The notes beneath the pieces were generated by a model. That model saw nothing but the letters and a program-made list of their open reading frames with translations, was not told the DNA's origin and did not search any database. This document shows positions 57,219-64,000 of a DNA stretch of 64,000 nucleotides, piece after piece. The DNA is from Flavobacterium sp. ACN2 (lineage in GTDB: Bacteria > Bacteroidota > Bacteroidia > Flavobacteriales > Flavobacteriaceae): contig NZ_MRCM01000010.1 in assembly GCF_002303885.1 (NCBI RefSeq), positions 124,001 to 188,000 of the forward strand. The letters run 5' to 3'. How positions within the stretch are numbered: the first letter of the stretch is position 1; every line of letters begins with the position of its first letter. A program made the translations under genes and the position numbers.

Positions 57219-58127
57219 ATGAAAAATGCAGCACAAAAAGAAAAGATAAAAGTCAAAGAAGGTTTTTTAGGACAGCGAATGATTGTAATTCCAAAAAACA
57301 TCCTTTCGATTATTAAAAAGAATCCGCTTATAGCTGGTTTGTATTTTACCGATATTGGTGTTTTTCCAAATGCAAGCCATCACTCCATGAAACGAAAACA
57401 TGGCAGCAAGCAATACATTTTAATTTATTGCTATAAAGGAGAAGGCATTATTAGCAAAGAAAATAAAACGATAACACTCAAAGCCAATACCTTTTATATA
57501 ATACCTCCTGAAGTGGCACATGATTATTATGCCTTAAAACAAAATCCGTGGAGTATCTACTGGATTCATTTTACGGGAATGCAAGCACCTTTTCTTTATG
57601 ATAAATTCATTGCCGAACATCCTGAAACTGCACCTCAACTATCACTCGAAGAAAGACGTATTGAACTTTTTGAAAACATTCTGGATGTTATGGAAGACGG
57701 TTACAGCGCCAGTAATCTCGAATTTGCCAATCTTTCGTTATGGCAATTATTAAATACCTTTTTGTATGAAAAATTCTTCATTCAAAAGAACCGAAAATTT
57801 TCAGAGGATAATACTATTGAGTCGGCTATTGACTATATGAAAAAACATCTTGATCTTTCCTTAAAAATTAATGATGTTGCCGCTTATTTTAACTATTCTC
57901 CGTCTCATTTTTTTACCTTATTTAAGAAGCAGACAGGGTATTCTCCTATACACTATTTCAATTATCTGAAAATGCAGAAAGCTTGTCAGTATCTCTGTTT
58001 TACAACTATGAGCATCAAAGAAATCAGTTTTAATTTAGGGTTCAATGACCCTTTATATTTCTCTCGTTTATTCAAAAAAGTAATGAGCACTTCACCTATA
58101 CAATATCGCACCGAATACAAGCAGTAA
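57219..58127 (+). CDS. AraC family regulator of the sugar locus
   Basis: The protein has 302 residues from the chosen ATG (MKNAAQKEKIKVKEG); a longer frame begins at 57147 but would add residues unlike the family. The N-terminal cupin-like domain (about 40-140) has RKHGSKQYILIYCYKGEG and a PEVAHDYYAL motif. The AraC helix-turn-helix pair spans about 200-300, with INDVAAYFNYSPSHFFTLFKKQTGYSP and ISFNLGFNDPLYFSRLFKK. Divergent from galM and upstream of the sugar transporter on the same strand, it probably controls both. The inducer is unknown. Confidence 0.87.
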   Translation: MKNAAQKEKIKVKEGFLGQRMIVIPKNILSIIKKNPLIAGLYFTDIGVFPNASHHSMKRKHGSKQYILIYCYKGEGIISKENKTITLKANTFYIIPPEVAHDYYALKQNPWSIYWIHFTGMQAPFLYDKFIAEHPETAPQLSLEERRIELFENILDVMEDGYSASNLEFANLSLWQLLNTFLYEKFFIQKNRKFSEDNTIESAIDYMKKHLDLSLKINDVAAYFNYSPSHFFTLFKKQTGYSPIHYFNYLKMQKACQYLCFTTMSIKEISFNLGFNDPLYFSRLFKKVMSTSPIQYRTEYKQ

Positions 58128-58254
58128 CGCAATTGTTTTCGTATTTAATATCACAATACCAAAAAATCAGATTATAATCCATCTATTCAAAAAAAATATC
58201 CATAAATCAAAGGTTCCGATTCTGCTAATTTTACAAAAGCTATAAAACCTTTTT

Positions 58255-59664
58255 ATGAAAAACTATAATTATACCTTTTTACTATCAATCAGCCTTGTTG
58301 CGGCATTGGGTGGATTACTCTTTGGTTACGACTGGGTTGTAATCGGTGGTGCAAAACCATTTTACGAACTTTATTTTGGCATTACAGATTCTCCGGCTTT
58401 ACAAGGCTGGGCCATGAGCAGCGCCCTTGTTGGCTGCGTTGGAGGAGCCGCTTTTGCAGGAAAACTGGCAGACAGTTATGGTAGACGTCCTATTCTAATC
58501 GTTGCCGCCGTATTATTCTCCTTATGTGCTCTTGGAACGGGAGCATCTGAAACTTTTACTGTATTTATCATCTGGCGTATTATTGGAGGAGTCGGAATCG
58601 GAATTGCCTCTACAATTTCCCCTTTATATATTGCCGAAATTGCGCCTCAGGAAACTCGAGGATTATTTGTTTCCATCAATCAATTAACCGTGGTTATTGG
58701 AATTCTTGCCGCACAGATCACCAATATGCTAATTACAGATGTTATTCCGCCAGATTATTCTCATGCAGAAATTTTGGCTTCTTGGAATGGTCAAACAGGC
58801 TGGCGATGGATGTTTTGGGCAGGATTTTTCCCAGCGGTTCTTTTCTTTATATTAATGTTTTTAATTCCCGAAAGCCCTAGATATCTAGCGAAAAAAGGAA
58901 ATCACGATAAAGCCGAAAATATTTTATCTAAAATTGGAGGATTGTCATACGGAAAAGAAGCAATTACAACTATCAAAGAGACTTTTACAGAAGAAACAGA
59001 AAAAACCGATTTGAGAATGTTGCTTGATAAAAAAGCGATGCCTATTCTCTTAATCGGAATTGTATTGGCTGCTTTCCAGCAATGGTGTGGCATCAATATC
59101 ATTTTCAACTATGCTCAAGAAATCTTTGTTTCGGCAGGTTATAGTATCAATGATTTGTTTATGAATATCGTAATTACAGGAAGTATCAATCTAGTATTTA
59201 CCTTGGTTGCTATGGGAACGGTAGACAAAGTTGGACGTAAAAAACTGATGCTTTTTGGTTCAGCAGCACTTGCTATAATCTATGCTTTATTGGGTTATTT
59301 TTATTATACCAATGTTACCGGTTTCCCATTATTATTACTGGTATTATTAGCCATTGCTATTTATGCTATGTCTCTTGCTCCTATTACTTGGGTTATTTTA
59401 TCTGAAATTTTCCCTAACCGAATCAGAGGCGTTGCAATGTCTGTTGCCACATTTGCACTCTGGATTGCATCTGCACTTTTAGTACAAACATTTCCAATGT
59501 TTAACGAATACTTAGGCACATCTGGAACTTTCTGGATCTACGGAATTATCTGTGCTTTAGGATTCTTGTTTGTACTCAAAAAACTTCCTGAAACCAAAAA
59601 CAAAAGTCTCGAAGAGATTGAAAAACTAATGGTTTCTGATAAAGAATCAAAGAATATTCAATAA
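58255..59664 (+). CDS. Sugar porter MFS transporter (XylE/GalP-like)
   Basis: This 469-residue inner-membrane protein has twelve predicted transmembrane helices. Sugar-porter signatures are complete: SYGRRPI after helix 2, GIGIASTISPLYIAEIAP in helix 4, PESPRYL before the central loop, QQWCGINIIFNYAQEIF in helix 7, DKVGRKK after helix 8, and a PETK motif (KKLPETKNKSLEEIE) at the end. It should bring a monosaccharide in with protons. The substrate (galactose, xylose or other) is not determined; galM next door suggests a hexose. It is followed after 18 bases by the DUF5107 gene in an apparent operon. Confidence 0.92.
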   Translation: MKNYNYTFLLSISLVAALGGLLFGYDWVVIGGAKPFYELYFGITDSPALQGWAMSSALVGCVGGAAFAGKLADSYGRRPILIVAAVLFSLCALGTGASETFTVFIIWRIIGGVGIGIASTISPLYIAEIAPQETRGLFVSINQLTVVIGILAAQITNMLITDVIPPDYSHAEILASWNGQTGWRWMFWAGFFPAVLFFILMFLIPESPRYLAKKGNHDKAENILSKIGGLSYGKEAITTIKETFTEETEKTDLRMLLDKKAMPILLIGIVLAAFQQWCGINIIFNYAQEIFVSAGYSINDLFMNIVITGSINLVFTLVAMGTVDKVGRKKLMLFGSAALAIIYALLGYFYYTNVTGFPLLLLVLLAIAIYAMSLAPITWVILSEIFPNRIRGVAMSVATFALWIASALLVQTFPMFNEYLGTSGTFWIYGIICALGFLFVLKKLPETKNKSLEEIEKLMVSDKESKNIQ

Positions 59665-59682
59665 TTTAAATTTCATTACATC

Positions 59683-62600
59683 ATGCAAAAAGTAAATGTT
59701 TGGAAGGAAAAAATTATCCTGCCAACTTATGAGGTGGGCAAACCTGAAAAAAATCCTGTATTTATTGAGAAAAGAGTTTATCAAGGAAGTAACGGATCTG
59801 TATATCCTTATCCAGTTATTGAAAAAATCGCTGACGAGAAAACCGATAAAGAATATCAGGCTGTATACCTTGAAAATGAATTTGTTAAAATAATGATTCT
59901 TCCAGAACTTGGCGGGCGTGTTCATATGGCTTATGATAAAACTAAAGAACGTCATTTTGTATATTACAATCAGGTGGTAAAACCAGCTTTAGTTGGACTT
60001 ACAGGCCCTTGGATATCGGGCGGAATCGAATTCAACTGGCCGCAGCACCACAGACCTACTACTTTTGATCCTGTAGATTTTACTATAGAAGAACATGAAG
60101 ATGGCAGTGCAACTGTTTGGTGCAGTGAGGTAGAACGTATGTTTAGAACCAAAGGTATGGCTGGTTTTAGATTATATCCTGATAAAGCGTATCTTGAAAT
60201 TAAAGCACAATTATACAACAGAACATCGTTTCCACAGACATTTTTATGGTGGGCGAATCCTGCTGTAAAGGTAAATGATGATTATCAGTCGGTTTTTCCG
60301 CCAGATGTAAATGCTGTTTTTGATCACGGTAAACGTGACGTTTCGTCTTTTCCAATTGCAAAGGGAACGTATTACAAAGTAGATTATTCACCAGGAACAG
60401 ATATTTCTCGTTACAAAAATATTCCCGTTCCAACTTCTTATATGGCGATTGCTTCCAAATATAATTTTGTTGGCGGATACGAAAATGATTCAAAAGGCGG
60501 ATTATTGCACGTAGCCAATCACCATGTTTCGCCAGGAAAAAAACAATGGACTTGGGGACATGGCGATTTCGGTCGCGCATGGGATCGTAACCTTACTGAT
60601 GAAGATGGTCCGTACATTGAATTAATGTGTGGAGTTTATACCGATAATCAGCCCGATTTTACTTGGATTATGCCGGGCGAGCAAAAAGAATTTACGCAAT
60701 ATTTTATGCCATATCGTGATTTGGGAGTTGTAAAAAATGCGACCAAAAATGCGATGGTTAATTTAGAGAACATCGGCGATAAACTGGTTATTAAAGCGTA
60801 TACGACAGGAGTTTATCCAAAAACAACCGTTACTTTAAAAAACAATGACGTTGTTTTATTTCAAAAACAGTACGATGCTTCTCCATACAATTCATTTGAA
60901 GAAACTATCGATTTTGATCATAACGCTTCTTTAGAAGGCTTATCGATTTCTGTAACCGATGCAGCTGATAAAGTTTTAGTTGATTGGGTTTACGAAGCAC
61001 AAAATGAAGATGAAATTCCTGAAGCTGCAAAACCTGCACTTGCTCCAGAAGACATCGAAAATAACGAACAATTATTCCTGACGGCTCAGCATTTAGAGCA
61101 ATACAGACACGCCACTTACAGTCCGATTCCGTATTATGAAGAAGCTTTAAGACGCGATTCTGGCGATGTTCGTTCCAACAATGCAATGGGATTATGGCTG
61201 ATGCGAAGAGCAAAATTTACTGAAGCCGAGCCTTATTTTAGAGCAGCTATAAAAACATTGACGCAACAAAATCCAAACCCTTATGATGGTGAAGCTTATT
61301 TCAATTTAGGATTATGTCTTAAATATCAGAACAAAAACAAAGAAGCTTACGATGCATTTTACAAATCAACTTGGAATGCAGCTTGGCAAAATCAAGGTTA
61401 TTTTTATGTAGCACAGCTTGATGCTTTAAACGGTGATTTTGAACTGGCTCTAGAACACATTCAAAAAGCCATTTCTAAAAATACCGAAGATCATAAAGCA
61501 CTGCATTTGCAAGTAGCTTTTCTTAGAAAATTAAATCAAAAAGAAAAAGCGCTTCAGCTTGCAGAACTTTATTTACAAAACGACTCATTTAATTTTGGGT
61601 TATTGTATGAAAAGTATCTTTTAAGTACAGATAAAAAAGAGCTAGCGTACCTAAATGTATTAATCCGAAACAATATTCATACTTATATTGAATATGCTTT
61701 AGATTACAATGCGGCTGGTTTGTATGAAGAAGCTGCCAGTTTACTAAATGAAGGTCTGAAAGATGAAAACACCTATCCGATGGCGTGGTATTTTGCAGGT
61801 TCATTTTATGAGAAATTAAATGATTTCGGTCAAGCCGAAAAATGTTTCAAAATGGCTTCTCAGGCAAAACCAGATTATTGTTTTCCAAATCAGATTGAGG
61901 CTGCTTTAGTACTTTCTCAAGTAATTCAAAAACAAACTAATGACGCGAAAGCCTTGTATTATTTAGGAAACTTCTGGTACGCGTCGAAATTTTATGATGA
62001 TGCTATTTCGTGCTGGGAAAAATCGGTTGCTATTGATGATACTTTCCCTACTGTGCATCGTAACTTGTCATTGGCTTATTACAATAAATTAAATGATGAA
62101 CAAAAAGCACTGGCTAGTTTAGAGAAAGCATTTTCTTTAGATGTAGAAGATTCTAGAATTTTAATGGAATTAGATCAGTTGTACAAACGCTTGAACAGAG
62201 ATTTGGTTTTTAGACTGGCTTTCTTAGAAAGACATTTAGAATTGGTTATTCAAAGAGATGATGTGTATTTAGAAAGAGTCACTTTATACAATTTACTAGG
62301 AAAACATGATAAAGCCTTAACATTATTACAAAATAGAATTTTTCATCCTTGGGAAGGCGGAGAAGGAAAAGTAAGCGGACAATATCTGATTTCTTTGACT
62401 GAAATTGCCAAACAGGAAATTGCACAAGGAAACCATGATAAAGCTATAGCATTTTTGGAACAGGCACAAATTTATCCTGATAATTTAGGTGAAGGAAAAC
62501 TGCCAGGCGCACAGGAAAATGATATTCATTATTGGCTTGGAGTTGCTTACGAAAAGAAAGACAATCTGGAAGAAGCTCAAAACTGGTGGCAGAAAGCAAC

Positions 62601-62997
62601 GCAAGGTCTAGAAGAACCTACAGCGGCAATTTTCTACAATGATCAGCAGCCAGATAAAATTTTCTATCAAGGTTTGGCTTTCTTAAAATTAAACAGTGCT
62701 TCAGAAGCCAATAAACGTTTTGAAAAGTTCGTTGCTTACGCCGAAAAACATGTAAACGATCATGTTACGATTGATTATTTTGCAGTTTCACTTCCGGATC
62801 TTATGATTTGGGAAGATGATCTCGACAAACGAAACAAAATTCACTGCTTATACATGAAAGGATTAGGTCTTCTAGGTCTTGATAAAAAAGCCGAAGCTGA
62901 ACAGACTTTTAATAGTGTTCTGTCTGAGGAGAAAAGCCATTCAGGCGTGACGATACATCTTTCATTATTAAAAAATGAGGAATCGGTTTCAGTTTAA
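59683..62997 (+). CDS. DUF5107 domain protein with C-terminal TPR repeats
   Basis: The protein has 1104 residues and no signal peptide. The DUF5107 domain occupies about 35-340, with YLENEFVKIMILPELGGRVH, GPWISGGIEFNWPQHHRPT and NHHVSPGKKQWTWGHGDFGRAWDRNL. This domain has a mutarotase-like beta-sandwich look, with conserved His and Glu/Asp residues. The remaining part (about 460-1095) is built of at least ten tetratricopeptide-like repeats, such as YFNLGLCLKYQNKNKEAYDAFYKS and LGNFWYASKFYDDAISCWEKSV. The family is common in Bacteroidota sugar loci. It may be a carbohydrate-acting enzyme or a scaffold; its function is not established. It is co-transcribed with the sugar transporter gene. Confidence 0.88.
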   Translation: MQKVNVWKEKIILPTYEVGKPEKNPVFIEKRVYQGSNGSVYPYPVIEKIADEKTDKEYQAVYLENEFVKIMILPELGGRVHMAYDKTKERHFVYYNQVVKPALVGLTGPWISGGIEFNWPQHHRPTTFDPVDFTIEEHEDGSATVWCSEVERMFRTKGMAGFRLYPDKAYLEIKAQLYNRTSFPQTFLWWANPAVKVNDDYQSVFPPDVNAVFDHGKRDVSSFPIAKGTYYKVDYSPGTDISRYKNIPVPTSYMAIASKYNFVGGYENDSKGGLLHVANHHVSPGKKQWTWGHGDFGRAWDRNLTDEDGPYIELMCGVYTDNQPDFTWIMPGEQKEFTQYFMPYRDLGVVKNATKNAMVNLENIGDKLVIKAYTTGVYPKTTVTLKNNDVVLFQKQYDASPYNSFEETIDFDHNASLEGLSISVTDAADKVLVDWVYEAQNEDEIPEAAKPALAPEDIENNEQLFLTAQHLEQYRHATYSPIPYYEEALRRDSGDVRSNNAMGLWLMRRAKFTEAEPYFRAAIKTLTQQNPNPYDGEAYFNLGLCLKYQNKNKEAYDAFYKSTWNAAWQNQGYFYVAQLDALNGDFELALEHIQKAISKNTEDHKALHLQVAFLRKLNQKEKALQLAELYLQNDSFNFGLLYEKYLLSTDKKELAYLNVLIRNNIHTYIEYALDYNAAGLYEEAASLLNEGLKDENTYPMAWYFAGSFYEKLNDFGQAEKCFKMASQAKPDYCFPNQIEAALVLSQVIQKQTNDAKALYYLGNFWYASKFYDDAISCWEKSVAIDDTFPTVHRNLSLAYYNKLNDEQKALASLEKAFSLDVEDSRILMELDQLYKRLNRDLVFRLAFLERHLELVIQRDDVYLERVTLYNLLGKHDKALTLLQNRIFHPWEGGEGKVSGQYLISLTEIAKQEIAQGNHDKAIAFLEQAQIYPDNLGEGKLPGAQENDIHYWLGVAYEKKDNLEEAQNWWQKATQGLEEPTAAIFYNDQQPDKIFYQGLAFLKLNSASEANKRFEKFVAYAEKHVNDHVTIDYFAVSLPDLMIWEDDLDKRNKIHCLYMKGLGLLGLDKKAEAEQTFNSVLSEEKSHSGVTIHLSLLKNEESVSV

Positions 62998-63059
62998 GTT
63001 AGTATTTTAAATAGGAACTAAAGATTAGCTTCGGAGAAGCGAAATAGTTATAGTAATTG

Positions 63060-63190
63060 TATTTATTATTGAGGACAAAGCTCCAGCGGAGCGACATCTT
63101 TTTAGATTGCTTGCATATTTCGCTCCTCTGGAGCTCTTTTGTAGGTACGTGATTGAATTTCTATAAATATTTTGCCCCGCTGGGGCTTAT
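63060..63190. repeat. Second copy of the GCTCC/GGAGC interspersed repeat
   Basis: The inverted cores gctccagcggagc, gctcctctggagc and gccccgctggggc are each preceded by an AT-rich lead (ttctataaatatt before the last). Units and leads match the block at 4820-5062. Confidence 0.65.
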
Positions 63191-63310
63191 TTATATGCAG
63201 AAATAAAAAATAAATGGCCGTGCAAAAAGAATTGACAGCCTTTTGTTTTTTATAATTGAATTGTGTTCCTGCAAGGTTAAAAAAACTGTTGAATCTTCTA
63301 AAAATGAAAA

Positions 63311-63336
63311 GGTTTGATGAATTTAATCATCAAACC
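63311..63336. terminator. Hairpin terminator between the DUF5107 and GH92 genes
   Basis: A perfect 10-bp stem (ggtttgatga / tcatcaaacc) with a six-base loop is followed by ttctttt on the plus strand and preceded by A-rich sequence, so it could act on both strands. It lies 314 bp past the DUF5107 stop. Confidence 0.6.
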
Positions 63337-63351
63337 TTCTTTTAGACAATC

Positions 63352-63452
63352 TTGTCATTCCGAGGAACGAGGAATCGCACTAGTAATTCCGCAACGATTT
63401 GTCTTTTCTTTGTCGAGTCACTTGTGTGATTCCTCGTTACTCGGAATGACAA
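63352..63452. repeat. Long REP-like inverted repeat (arms of 29 bp)
   Basis: The left arm at 63352-63380 and right arm at 63424-63452 match at 27 of 29 positions as reverse complements (core tcattccgaggaacgagg). They flank a 43-bp spacer. Such TCATTCCGAGGAACGAGGAATC palindromes occur widely in Bacteroidota intergenic DNA (from memory). The element ends 15 bp from the GH92 stop codon. Confidence 0.8.
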
Positions 63453-63467
63453 ACTAAATCAATTATT

Positions 63468-64000
63468 TTAATGAATCGGTTTATCGTCTCTTTTAACTCC
63501 CCAATTTTTATTTGATTTTGATCCCATTACAAATTCTAAAACACCACCATTATCAATGTCAGATTGGTGAATAAAAGTCTTTGTATAGGTTTTACCATTC
63601 AATTTAGCACTTTGAATATAAATGTTTTCATCTGAAACATTTTTAGCAGTAACTTTAAAAATCTTTCCGTTTTTCAATTCAATAGAAGCTTCTTTCAATA
63701 GCGGAGAACCTATAATATAAGTACTGCTTGCTGGGTTAACAGGATAAAATCCCATGGCGCTAAAAATATACCAAGCCGAAAGTTCGCCGCAATCATCATT
63801 ACCCGAATAGCCTGAAGAAGTTGTATTGTACATTTTCTTTAGTATTTCTGCAGTGTATTTTTGAGTTTTCCAAGGCTGACCAGCATAATTGTATAAATAA
63901 GCAATATGATGACTTGGCTCGTTTCCGTGTGCATATTGGCCAATAAAACCCGAAGCATTATCATTTACTTCTTCTGGTTTATCTTCTAGCGTGAAAAAAG
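63468..64000 (-). CDS. Glycoside hydrolase family 92 protein (partial, N-terminus beyond right edge)
   Basis: The last 177 residues of a GH92 enzyme are visible; the start lies outside the window. The sequence includes GFIGQYAHGNEPSHHIAYLYNYAGQPWKTQ, then GYSGNDDCGELSAWYIFSAMGFYPVNPAS, both family hallmarks with metal- and substrate-binding residues (NEPSHH, GNDDCGE). GH92 enzymes are calcium-dependent exo-alpha-mannosidases acting on mannan or N-glycans. An apparent start at 63833 is only an internal Met. Its link to the neighbouring GH97/sugar genes is by position only. Confidence 0.9.
   Translation of the reverse strand, partial: FFTLEDKPEEVNDNASGFIGQYAHGNEPSHHIAYLYNYAGQPWKTQKYTAEILKKMYNTTSSGYSGNDDCGELSAWYIFSAMGFYPVNPASSTYIIGSPLLKEASIELKNGKIFKVTAKNVSDENIYIQSAKLNGKTYTKTFIHQSDIDNGGVLEFVMGSKSNKNWGVKRDDKPIH

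Larger units (their letters stand above)
62998..63467. other. Intergenic region with repeats between the DUF5107 and GH92 genes
   Basis: This 470-bp region contains no gene. It carries a GCTCC/GGAGC repeat block, a hairpin terminator and a long REP-like inverted repeat, each listed separately. Confidence 0.7.

Overview
The window looks like a chromosomal segment of a Flavobacterium-type Bacteroidota. DNA is AT-rich, promoters carry the Bacteroidota -7 box TAnnTTTG, one secreted protease ends in a T9SS (Por) sorting domain, and several proteins belong to families typical of the phylum (GH97, GH92, DUF5107-TPR, LuxR-type regulators with Bacteroidota-style C-termini). No rRNA, tRNA, CRISPR array, integrase or intact insertion sequence was seen.

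Region 1 (1-17.9 kb) is a proline/hydroxyproline peptide-catabolism neighbourhood after a partial zinc alcohol dehydrogenase and an L,D-transpeptidase-like protein. A tight minus-strand operon (16835 to 8460) encodes a DapA-like deaminase, an aldehyde dehydrogenase, a two-cysteine 4-hydroxyproline epimerase, a DadA-like FAD oxidase, aminopeptidase P and dipeptidyl-peptidase IV. A divergent AraC-type regulator (17015) faces it. An M43 metalloprotease with a T9SS tail, an S37-type prolyl peptidase and a second M24 prolidase-like enzyme flank it. Together they could cut collagen-like or proline-rich protein, trim the peptides, and convert hydroxyproline to alpha-ketoglutarate.

Region 2 (18-22.3 kb) holds a lone bioB with a well-formed promoter, a putative lipoprotein gene split by a frameshift in a 7-A run, two small unknown genes beside it, a family-6-type DNA-deoxyinosine glycosylase and a small unknown gene.

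Region 3 (22.9-50.7 kb) is the most interesting part: a complete-looking extracellular contractile injection system (eCIS, Afp/PVC/AlgoCIS-like). An orphan pseudo-receiver/LuxR regulator precedes it. Then come a DUF4255 cap/terminator, an unknown protein, sheath, two tube proteins, a DUF5908 miniprotein, LysM protein, VgrG-like spike, PAAR tip, gp25 wedge, two large baseplate proteins, a CIS tape-measure-family protein, two related helical proteins of unknown role, an unknown 307-residue protein, an AAA+ ATPase, and a small protein faintly resembling Y1/REP transposases. Two candidate cargo proteins end the locus: an HNH nuclease and a DUF4157 protein carrying a cytidine-deaminase-like zinc motif (HGE...CxxC). 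Both share a short N-terminal DNR leader motif.

Region 4 (50.9-64 kb) contains a SpoU-type RNA methyltransferase and catalase-peroxidase KatG, then a sugar-use locus: GH97, aldose 1-epimerase, an AraC regulator, a sugar-porter MFS transporter, a DUF5107-TPR protein and the end of a GH92 gene. The last intergenic stretch carries two interspersed repeat families, one of which also occurs at 4.8-5.1 kb.
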